A DNA stretch of 20,639 nt, from contig JAJAYG010000304.1 of the NCBI GenBank assembly GCA_026786335.1, positions 1 to 20,639 on the forward strand, given 5' to 3'. The number at the start of each line of letters is the position of its first letter. Position 1 is the stretch's first letter. The stretch is from Chitinophagales bacterium (GTDB lineage: Bacteria; Bacteroidota; Bacteroidia; Chitinophagales; UBA10324). A program made the translations under genes and the position numbers. The notes below the pieces were generated by a model, which did no database searches, had not been told where the DNA came from, and was given only the letters and a program-made list of their open reading frames with translations. This document shows positions 1 to 5,811 of this stretch, piece after piece.

Positions 1-687
1 GATTACTACGAAACCGATAAAAAGAAATTAAAAAAACTCAACAAAGATTTAGTTGCCACTTTACAATATGATGGAATGACGACCGTGATGACAGCCACTT
101 GTTATGTATTTCCCTATAAAAAATACCACATGAAAATTGCCATCGGCGATGTGGGCGATCCGCAGTATGATTCGGGCGTTTTTTTAGAGCAGGGCTCTTT
201 CTCCAGTGTGCGCGATCCGTCGCAAACAAAATTTAAAGAATACGCCGACCTGAGCAGTAAAATAAATTTCGACAGTATCTTCGGGTTAAAAATAATTCTT
301 TCAAAAGCAACCAAAGACAGTATTGCAAAAGAAGAAGAAGAGTATGAGCGCTTCACCATCACCAACATTAATTTTGCATCGGATAAATTTATTATCCCCG
401 ATAGTTCGAAGACCGAGTTGACTGCCTTAGCAGATTACCTCAAGCGCCACGATAATTTTAATTGCGAACTCTACGGCTACACCGATAATGTGGGATCTAA
501 AAAATACAATCAGAAACTTTCGGAGAATCGCGCCAATGCAGTAATGAATTTTGTTTCTTCAAAAGGAATTGCCGCATCGCGTGTAAAAATATTGGGTTAC
601 AATTTTGAAAACCCAATTGCCGATAACAGCGATGAACGCGGGCGCGCAAGAAACCGCAGAGTGGAAATTGTGTTAGTGGAGGAATGA
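1..687 (+). CDS. Choice-of-anchor L / OmpA-domain envelope protein (5' end outside window)
   Basis: The frame is open from base 1 and ends at TGA 685-687, so the real start lies upstream; the ATG at 76 is internal. The first ~70 visible residues (YDGMTTVMTA, YHMKIAIGDVGDPQYDSGVFLEQGSFSS) match the end of the choice-of-anchor L domain found in secreted Bacteroidota proteins. The last ~105 residues form an OmpA C-terminal domain. GYTDNVGS supplies the peptidoglycan-binding Asp, and the Arg of LSENRA falls exactly 15 residues later, as in E. coli OmpA D271/R286; NRRVEI follows. The likely role is a surface or periplasmic protein anchored non-covalently to peptidoglycan. No T9SS sorting domain follows, so the OmpA domain probably provides retention. 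The choice-of-anchor Cys often seen near this point is replaced (VFPYKKYH). Family assignment of the OmpA part is secure; that of the N-terminal part is good. Confidence 0.88.
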   Translation, partial: DYYETDKKKLKKLNKDLVATLQYDGMTTVMTATCYVFPYKKYHMKIAIGDVGDPQYDSGVFLEQGSFSSVRDPSQTKFKEYADLSSKINFDSIFGLKIILSKATKDSIAKEEEEYERFTITNINFASDKFIIPDSSKTELTALADYLKRHDNFNCELYGYTDNVGSKKYNQKLSENRANAVMNFVSSKGIAASRVKILGYNFENPIADNSDERGRARNRRVEIVLVEE

Positions 688-694
688 TTATTGG

Positions 695-721
695 AACACG
701 GATAACACTGATACAACGGAT
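695..721 (+). repeat. Three degenerate 9-bp tandem units after the OmpA gene
   Basis: AACACGGAT (695-703), AACACTGAT (704-712) and ACAACGGAT (713-721) lie head to tail just after the stop codon of the preceding gene. There is no ORF or stable hairpin. It looks like a short dispersed intergenic repeat; its function is unknown. Confidence 0.5.
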
Positions 722-792
722 AAAAACAGGTAGAGCGACACCCTTAATTTTTACCCCAGTCAATTGTTTTAAAATTTGCTGTATAGGGGAAC

Positions 793-850
793 ACTAACTT
801 TTGGTGATTGTATTCACCATAAGTTAGTACTTTTGGTGAATACAATCACC
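793..850 (+). promoter_or_regulatory. Operator-like pair of inverted 16-bp sites with a nested hairpin
   Basis: Copy 1, GGTGATTGTATTCACC (803-818), and copy 2, GGTGAATACAATCACC (835-850), are exact reverse complements. Each also has palindromic ends (GGTGA/TCACC). Copy 1 sits inside a larger near-palindrome at 793-828: 15-nt arms with one mismatch (801/820) around a 6-nt loop, TTGTAT. The centres of the two copies are 32 bp apart, about three helical turns. Copy 2 ends 5 nt before the ATG of the ATPase gene and covers its ribosome-binding region. Inference: a dimeric regulator, perhaps the gene's own product, binds here, or the RNA folds to mask the start. An alternative is the remnant end of a mobile repeat. 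Confidence 0.6.
828..835 (+). promoter_or_regulatory. Candidate -7 box (TACTTTTG) for the ATPase gene
   Basis: TACTTTTG fits the Bacteroidota TAnnTTTG -7 consensus and lies between the two inverted 16-bp sites, 20 nt before the ATG. A TTG at 808-810 is 17 nt upstream and could be part of the -33 element. The motif is short, so a chance match is possible. Confidence 0.38.
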
Positions 851-855
851 GAAAA

Positions 856-1971
856 ATGTTTACCCGCCAGATAGAATCACTCATTAGAAAAAAAATTAAC
901 AAGGGCAAAGCCATTATTGTAACCGGACCAAGGCAGGTGGGTAAAACAACTTTGATTAAGACGATATTGAAAGACAAAGATTACCTCTTGCTCAATGGTG
1001 ACGATCCACACACAAAACAATTGCTTACTAATCCCGGCATTGAAGAACTTAAAAACATCATAGGTAAAAAGAAGTATGTTTTTATTGATGAAGCGCAAAG
1101 AATTGAAAACATCGGCATCACACTTAAACTGATAACAGATGAAATGAAACAAGTTCAATTATTGGTGAGTGGATCTTCTTCATTTGAACTAAACAACATT
1201 ACCAACGAACCGCTTACCGGAAGAAAATGGGAGTACAGGTTGTTACCTCTGAGCTGGAAAGAAATTGAAGATGAAAGAGGTTTTATCAAAGCAATGCAAC
1301 AATTGCCGCAGCGCCTTTTGTATGGTATGTACCCCGATGTTTTAAATAACAAAGGTGATGAAGTGGAAGTGCTGCGCCATTTATCGGGCAGCTATCTTTA
1401 TAAAGACATACTTGCAATTACCGGAATTCGCAAACCCGATTTGCTTGAGCGGTTACTGCGTGCTTTGGCTTTGCAGCTTGGGAATGAAGTGAGTTACAAT
1501 GAACTTTCGCAGTTATTGCACACCGACAAAAACACCATCAGCTCTTACATTAACCTGCTGCAAAAAACATTTGTGATTTTTGTTTTAGAAAGCTATAGCC
1601 GCAATCAGCGGAATGAAATAAAGTTTGGAAAAAAAATTTATTTTCATGATGTAGGAATCCGCAATGCCATCATCGGGAATTTTAATCCCATTGATTCAAG
1701 AACTGATAAAGGCGCGCTGTTTGAAAACTTTATTATTTGCGAGCGGAAAAAGAAACTTGAATATTCACGCTCTCTCAACAGCAGTTATTTCTGGCGAACA
1801 AAACTGCAACAGGAAGTTGATTATGTTGAAGACAATGGTGTAAAAATTTCGGGGTTTGAAATTAAATGGCTTGCAACGAAAAATGTAAAAACACCCACCG
1901 CTTTTGCCAACACTTACAAAGCAAAAATCAAATTGGTTGACTCAAAAAATTTGAGGGAGTTTATTTTGTAG
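856..1971 (+). CDS. AAA ATPase with DUF4143 (AAA_14 family)
   Basis: Length is 371 aa, usual for the family. Residues 18-31 (IIVTGPRQVGKTT region) hold the Walker A loop GPRQVGKT at 24-31. YVFIDEAQ (74-81) is Walker B. LVSGSSSFEL (from 103) is the sensor strand, and the TGRKWEYRLLPLSWKE segment is characteristic of the AAA_14 type. The middle carries a winged-helix-like part (YNELSQLLHTDKNTISSYINLL). The C-terminal DUF4143 region has the FWRT...EVDYVED...GFEIKW pattern of a PD-(D/E)xK-like fold. These proteins are widespread, sporadic and mostly of unknown role; they are often suspected to be accessory or mobile. The ATG at 856 is the only sensible start and lies 5 nt after a palindromic operator-like site, with no clear Shine-Dalgarno. 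It is transcribed convergently with the next operon. Confidence 0.9.
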   Translation: MFTRQIESLIRKKINKGKAIIVTGPRQVGKTTLIKTILKDKDYLLLNGDDPHTKQLLTNPGIEELKNIIGKKKYVFIDEAQRIENIGITLKLITDEMKQVQLLVSGSSSFELNNITNEPLTGRKWEYRLLPLSWKEIEDERGFIKAMQQLPQRLLYGMYPDVLNNKGDEVEVLRHLSGSYLYKDILAITGIRKPDLLERLLRALALQLGNEVSYNELSQLLHTDKNTISSYINLLQKTFVIFVLESYSRNQRNEIKFGKKIYFHDVGIRNAIIGNFNPIDSRTDKGALFENFIICERKKKLEYSRSLNSSYFWRTKLQQEVDYVEDNGVKISGFEIKWLATKNVKTPTAFANTYKAKIKLVDSKNLREFIL

Positions 1972-2099
1972 CGGATTACGATGGTGGTGTAGCAGGAAAC
2001 TTATTTCAAGCAAAAAATAGTAATGATGTCTCTTCTATAATCCTTTCTCATTTTTGAAAAGAAACTATTCCTATTCTGCAGTAAAGAACTATTCTGAAG

Positions 2100-2534
2100 C
2101 TAAATATTATAAGTGTATACATGCTCTTCAATTTTATTTATCTCTTCTTGTTCATGATAGATTTCATGTCTGATTAATACATGAGTATGCGAATAGTCAC
2201 ATTCTGATGGCGAGTGCTCAAATTTACAAGATAATTTATGCCAACCCTGATTAGTTCCTTCCGTTTTCTCTTTCTTCAAAAAGTTCTGCCTTAATGATTC
2301 TATCAAGCAATATTGATAATCATCACCTATTGGTGGATCATTGCTATTTAATACATCCTCCTCCTTAATTAAGCATGACCATTTACATGAAAATGCTGTT
2401 ATAGTTCCCGCAGGGAATTCAATAGGGTTTCCGACTCTATATAAACGATGTTCATCAAGATAATCTGTATCTTGAAATTGCTTTCTATTGTTCCAATGTA
2501 AATACTCGGGTATTAGTTGAGAATTGCAACTCAT
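2100..2534 (-). CDS. Hypothetical protein, third gene of the TIGR04255-like operon
   Basis: The product is 144 aa with no signal peptide or membrane segment and several scattered Cys and His residues. I do not recognise a named domain. The ATG overlaps the stop of the upstream gene by 4 nt (ATGA at 2534-2531), so translation is probably coupled. The visible pattern is an early LYRVG segment, a central KWSCLIKEED stretch and a late SHTHVLIRHE segment. It loosely resembles the small third protein I recall beside other TIGR04255 genes (an LYRR-type start and an H-x-H-V-near-end pattern). That resemblance is from memory and weak. Base composition is AT-rich like the rest of this block, in contrast to the housekeeping neighbours. 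Function unknown. Confidence 0.7.
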   Translation of the reverse strand: MSCNSQLIPEYLHWNNRKQFQDTDYLDEHRLYRVGNPIEFPAGTITAFSCKWSCLIKEEDVLNSNDPPIGDDYQYCLIESLRQNFLKKEKTEGTNQGWHKLSCKFEHSPSECDYSHTHVLIRHEIYHEQEEINKIEEHVYTYNI

Positions 2535-3070
2535 ACTTTTTTAAGAAGCGAAGCTAAATTGAACGTGTTTATTTCATTCACAAAATCAAAATATTGATTG
2601 AAAGTTTTACTACGATCAAATGGAATGTATAAAAACTCAACATCACCATTAATATCAATAATTAAATTGTGATAATTTTCATTAATTTTTCTATAAATTA
2701 ATATTTCACCATTACCGGTATAAGCAATCTGGATATCTAAAATATTCAAATCTAAACACGCATAAATAATGTCCATACCAATTTCTAAAACTGCAGTATT
2801 GTCAATGTTTAATTTTTTATAGATGTCAATTAACTCCCCTTTTTTCCTTTGGATTAACTCACGTTTAGTCGGATTAGTAATGCTTTGTGGTAAAGTTGAC
2901 CCTTGGACAGACACCTTTCCGAATAAATCGCTTGTCGATAAAAATATTAATCGATTATCAAACTCGTTGTCTGATAAAAGTAAATTATCATCACCAATAT
3001 CTTCAAACGAAGTTACCGAATACATACTGCTTGTATTTGATTTTATATCTATAAAAGAGGCCGTAAACAT
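2531..3070 (-). CDS. Hypothetical protein, second gene of the TIGR04255-like operon
   Basis: The product is 179 aa, soluble, with no signal peptide. The first ~65 residues are acidic and low in recognisable features. The second half (IDIYKKLNIDN..., then IYACLDLNILDIQIAYTGNG, EILIYRK, HNLIIDINGDVEFLYIP) predicts a short helix bundle followed by a beta meander. That fits the companion protein seen next to TIGR04255 genes, whose pattern is 'p.i.p..dGei.leW...l.i.i..dg'. The ATG (3070-3068) starts 3 nt after the TAA of the upstream TIGR04255-like frame, and the TGA overlaps the next ATG by 4 nt, giving a compact operon. An ORF at 2823-3077 on the other strand is its shadow. The companion-family call is inference from order and pattern; function unknown. 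Confidence 0.75.
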   Translation of the reverse strand: MFTASFIDIKSNTSSMYSVTSFEDIGDDNLLLSDNEFDNRLIFLSTSDLFGKVSVQGSTLPQSITNPTKRELIQRKKGELIDIYKKLNIDNTAVLEIGMDIIYACLDLNILDIQIAYTGNGEILIYRKINENYHNLIIDINGDVEFLYIPFDRSKTFNQYFDFVNEINTFNLASLLKKV

Positions 3071-3073
3071 ATT

Positions 3074-3412
3074 TTAGCGAATTGATTTTTTTGTTTCAAT
3101 AGTAATTAGTCCTGCAAATAACGAATATAATTTAGTATGTGAATTTGCTAATAACTCATTCAATTGGGTTTCATCGTCGGATTGAAAATTAGCATCCATT
3201 TCTACAAAGCTCACATCAAACACTACATTTATTTTTTCAGTTGCATTTAATATAAATCTTGTAACTAAAAATTGAGTTGGCTTTTCCAATGGACTTTCAA
3301 TAAAAAAATTTAAATGAGCAGTTGGTAAACTATCAGGTAAACTTACACCTAAATTAAAATACTTACCTATAGATTCAAACTCTTCAATGCTAAAGTCAAA
3401 TGAGTTAATCGA
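3074..3412 (-). pseudogene. C-terminal half of a TIGR04255-like protein, behind an in-frame amber codon
   Basis: Read in the same frame as the upstream half, this 113-codon stretch continues after the TAG at 3415-3413 with SINSFDFSIEEFESIGKYFN, then VSLPDSLP, a beta strand (TQFLVTRFILNA), NVVFDVSFVEMDANF and a helix (LNELLANSHTKLYSLFAGLI). It closes at TAA 3076-3074. This order matches the C-terminal half of TIGR04255 proteins: LRYINRI, an eYFNLPPeLP-type segment, a vilDid strand and a closing helix. There is no ATG before this domain in frame; the first near-start is a TTG at 3289, inside the domain, so independent translation of an intact domain looks unlikely. It would be expressed only by readthrough or suppression, or not at all. 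Confidence 0.7.
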
Positions 3413-3787
3413 CTAAAGATCAAAGCGCGATATGGTTCCAGGAGAAATATTGTTAAAATGCCTCATACCCTCTGTAATATCTTCCTTAAACGATTCCCAT
3501 ATTTCATATTTACCCACTTGATGAAATGATATCGAACTGCGATGAAGTTGAATAACTTTATTTTTATCTTCACTTGTATATTTCATTGAATTGCCAAAAA
3601 TAAATTCATTTGGCTTGTCAGTATTTGTTGGATTTATTATGGCAAGGTTTTCCTTTGATGTGAATTTTCTTTGTATTTGTAATTGCTCCCAGTAAATTCC
3701 AAAAATAGAATTGTCCTGTGGAATTTTAAAATTAAGTAGGCAAGCTGCTTCAACTATCTTGTTATTCTTAAAGATTTCTCTTTCCAT
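3413..3787 (-). CDS. N-terminal half of a TIGR04255-like protein, ended by an amber codon
   Basis: ATG at 3787 (a TTG at 3802 is a possible earlier start). 124 aa before TAG at 3415-3413. The start (FKNNKIVEAACLLNFKI...IYWEQL) resembles the opening of TIGR04255 proteins (pIVEAvfefRF...W). The last residues, TISRFDL, align with the conserved TRIGLRYINRI motif so that the stop takes the place of the Arg/Lys after Leu. With readthrough the whole protein would be 236 residues plus the amber position, a typical family length. It is first in a minus-strand operon, 158 nt downstream of purH, with its own candidate promoter and a perfect 14-bp palindrome upstream. TIGR04255 is a sporadic family of unknown role. 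Either a broken gene, a split gene, or a sequencing error at one base. Confidence 0.7.
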   Translation of the reverse strand: MEREIFKNNKIVEAACLLNFKIPQDNSIFGIYWEQLQIQRKFTSKENLAIINPTNTDKPNEFIFGNSMKYTSEDKNKVIQLHRSSISFHQVGKYEIWESFKEDITEGMRHFNNISPGTISRFDL

Positions 3788-3828
3788 ACTTATATTTTTC
3801 AATACACTTCTTCTTTGTAATTACAATT

Positions 3829-3836
3829 CAAAGTTA
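3829..3836 (-). promoter_or_regulatory. Candidate -7 box (TAACTTTG) for the TIGR04255-like operon
   Basis: On the minus strand, TAACTTTG fits TAnnTTTG, 41 nt before the ATG at 3787. No -33 element at the usual distance is evident; the nearest TTTG is too far. Confidence is modest. Confidence 0.33.
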
Positions 3837-3866
3837 GCATTCATAAAATCATCTTAATATGCAATT

Positions 3867-3880
3867 GCAAATATATTTGC
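3867..3880. promoter_or_regulatory. Perfect 14-bp palindrome upstream of the TIGR04255-like operon
   Basis: GCAAATATATTTGC is its own reverse complement, with a second short palindrome, GCAATTGC (3861-3868), adjoining it. The pair lies just upstream of the candidate -7 box, in the only substantial gap between purH and the operon. It is a plausible dimeric-repressor site, but in AT-rich DNA it could be coincidental. Confidence 0.35.
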
Positions 3881-3945
3881 TACTAAATAAATATATTTTG
3901 GTTGTGAATGTAACTACTTTTCAATACGCATTTCATTCCAAAATC

Positions 3946-5583
3946 TCAATGCAAAAAATGCCTCAACCCCGTGGTCACCATTGCCATATTAAATTTGTTA
4001 CAGGCATCAACGGAGTCTTTGTCCTTCACTGAGCCACCCGGTTGTATCACAGCGGCAATGCCTTCTTCATGCGCAATGGTTACACAATCATCAAAAGGAA
4101 AAAATGCATCGCTTGCCATGGCACTTCCTTTTAAATCAAACCCGAAAATTTTTGCTTTGCTAATCGCCTGCTTCAATGCATCCACACGCGATGTTTGTCC
4201 GCAGCCCATGCCGATGAGTTGTTTGTTTTTTGCAAGAACAATCGTGTTTGACTTCAAATGCTTGATGCATTTTTCTGCAAATAATAAATCTTTGATTTGA
4301 TTCTGTGACGGAGCAACAGCAGTCACCACCTTCCATGTTGCTACAGAAGAAAGTGCAGTATCAGCATCCTGTTCAATCACACCATTCAAAATACTTCTGA
4401 ATATTTTTTTTGAATTTGATTTTTCACTTTTCACCTTTGACTTTTGACTTAAAATAATTCTGTTCTTCTTCTGTTTAAAAACCGCCAGCGCCTCTGCCGA
4501 AAAATCGGGAGCAATGATTACTTCAAAAAATATTTCATTTACCTTCTCTGCTGTTTGTAAATCAACAGCCCGATTAAAAACAATGATGCCGCCGAATGCG
4601 GAAACAGGATCGGCTGCCAATGCAAGCTCCCAGGCATGCAATGCGTTGTCTGCTTCTGCGCAACCGCAGGCATTGGTATGCTTGATCACAGCACAGGCAG
4701 GATTTTCAAATTCATCAATGAGCGAAACCGCCGAATCAATATCAACAAGGTTGTTGTAAGAAATTTCTTTTCCGTTGAGTTGCGTAAACAGCGCATCAAA
4801 GTCGCCATAAAAAGTTGCGCGTTGGTGCGGGTTTTCTCCATAGCGCAAATTGCGGCTTTGTAAAATACTTTGCTTGAATGCAGAAACATTTTCTTCATCA
4901 TTATTAATTCCTTTTGAGAAGTAATTGAAGATTGCCGAATCGTAATGCGAAGTGATGTTGAATGCTTTTGCTGCAAACAGTTGCCGGTCTTCTTTTACAG
5001 AAATTCCGTTTTTCTCATTAAGTAAATTGATTAAGTCGGGATAATAATTCCGCGAAGCACAAATTAAAACATCATTAAAATTTTTTGCTGCAGCACGAAT
5101 TAGGGAGATGCCGCCGATGTCGATCTTCTCGATAACGGCCCCACCTAAATCCTCCCTGGCCTCATCTGCCTTCGGCATCTTCTCCAAAGGAGAAGAAATA
5201 AGGAATTCATTTTTTGGGAGGACTTGCTCTCGCTCATGGCTCACTGTTTCTTCGAAAGGATAGAGGTCAACAATCACCAAATCAATCTCAGCAATTTCAT
5301 ACTGTTGCATTTGTGCGAGGTCTTCTTTCAATTCTCTTCTTCCCAAAATGCCGCCGAAGATTTTTGGGTGCAGGGTTTTAACTCTTCCTCCTAAAATTTC
5401 GGGGAAGCCGGTGAGCGATGCTACTGCTGTAACAGGTATGTTGAGTGATTGAATAAAAGACAGTGTTCCGCCTGTAGAAATCAGTTGCACACCGAGTTCA
5501 TTCAGTTTGCGAACGATGGGTTCTAAACCATCTTTATAGTAAACCGAAATTAGTGCTGCTTTAATTTTTCTTTCACTCATCAT
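3946..5583 (-). CDS. purH: Bifunctional AICAR formyltransferase / IMP cyclohydrolase
   Basis: Catalyses the last two steps of IMP synthesis in the cytoplasm. The N-terminal MGS-like cyclohydrolase domain spans ~8-165 (STGGT at 36-40, GRVKTLHPKI at 66-75, DLYPFEETV at 106-114, IDIGG at 154-158). The C-terminal transformylase has RYGENPHQ (247-254) and the catalytic Lys-His pair at 301-302 (KHTNACGC), and it ends in TTGLRHF. Length is 545 aa, longer than most Bacteroidota PurH. The excess is explained by two low-complexity insertions: residues ~115-149, which normally are a short link between FEETV and the IEKIDIGG motif, and ~379-393 (a Lys/Ser-rich run, KSKVKSEKSNSKK). Both are encoded by repeat DNA and are in frame; all catalytic motifs survive. 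Start MM: the ATG at 5583 or at 5580. Separated from the upstream LOG gene by a 228-bp repeat-bearing gap. Confidence 0.97.
   Translation of the reverse strand: MMSERKIKAALISVYYKDGLEPIVRKLNELGVQLISTGGTLSFIQSLNIPVTAVASLTGFPEILGGRVKTLHPKIFGGILGRRELKEDLAQMQQYEIAEIDLVIVDLYPFEETVSHEREQVLPKNEFLISSPLEKMPKADEAREDLGGAVIEKIDIGGISLIRAAAKNFNDVLICASRNYYPDLINLLNEKNGISVKEDRQLFAAKAFNITSHYDSAIFNYFSKGINNDEENVSAFKQSILQSRNLRYGENPHQRATFYGDFDALFTQLNGKEISYNNLVDIDSAVSLIDEFENPACAVIKHTNACGCAEADNALHAWELALAADPVSAFGGIIVFNRAVDLQTAEKVNEIFFEVIIAPDFSAEALAVFKQKKNRIILSQKSKVKSEKSNSKKIFRSILNGVIEQDADTALSSVATWKVVTAVAPSQNQIKDLLFAEKCIKHLKSNTIVLAKNKQLIGMGCGQTSRVDALKQAISKAKIFGFDLKGSAMASDAFFPFDDCVTIAHEEGIAAVIQPGGSVKDKDSVDACNKFNMAMVTTGLRHFLH
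4421..4448. repeat. Four heptamer units (TTTTCAC/TTTTGAC type) inside purH
   Basis: Plus-strand units TTTTCAC (4421-4427), TTTTCAC (4428-4434), CTTTGAC (4435-4441) and TTTTGAC (4442-4448). They encode the Lys/Ser-rich insertion at PurH residues ~379-390. The same 7-nt period recurs in the GAATTTT array at 5783-5803, which suggests a dispersed simple-repeat family. Confidence 0.6.
5137..5241. repeat. Palindromic repeat element inserted in frame in purH
   Basis: This corresponds to ~35 extra codons in the cyclohydrolase domain (SSPLEKMPKADEARED is the readable core). An outer inverted pair, TCCTCCC (5150-5156)/GGGAGGA (5216-5222), encloses two hairpins: TGCC-TTC-GGCA (5167-5177) and TCTTCTCC-AAA-GGAGAAGA (5178-5196). 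It resembles the 'ctcctttggag...gccgaaggcagatgag' repeat that I recall from other Bacteroidota genomes. Exact ends are uncertain by several bases. Confidence 0.65.
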
Positions 5584-5640
5584 TTAAAATTTGCTGCAAA
5601 GAAAAAGATTCGTAGGGGGGAAATGAAATGCGATTGAAAA

Positions 5641-5796
5641 AAAATTCAAAATTCAAGTAAAAGCCAAATTTCATCCCGAGTGCTCGGGACAAACTTTCCC
5701 AAAAGGATTCCTTCGGAACAAGAAAAATTCAAAACTCTGGTCAGTGTCATGGTTTTTGCAATTTAGACCTTGAACCTTACTTGAATTTTGAATTTT
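5641..5796. repeat. Intergenic element with 20-bp perfect terminal inverted repeats
   Basis: Bases 5641-5660 are the exact reverse complement of 5777-5796 (AAAATTC heptamers ending AAGTAA). Between them lie a strong hairpin, TCCCGAG-TG-CTCGGGA (5674-5689), and a smaller TTCC-TTC-GGAA stem. The right end continues as three GAATTTT units (5783-5803). It fills most of the 5584-5811 gap between purH and the LOG gene. There is no coding capacity. It may be a miniature inverted-repeat element or a compound terminator for the LOG gene. Confidence 0.55.
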
Positions 5797-5811
5797 GAAT
5801 TTTCATTTCGT

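Noticed and set aside
1972..2099. Terminator between the convergent ATPase gene and the TIGR04255-like operon
   Set aside because: I looked for a stem with a T-run on either strand and found none convincing; this 128-bp gap holds nothing else I can support.
2823..3077. Plus-strand 84-aa ORF
   Set aside because: It lies antisense within the 179-aa gene, shows no family pattern, and is explained as a shadow.
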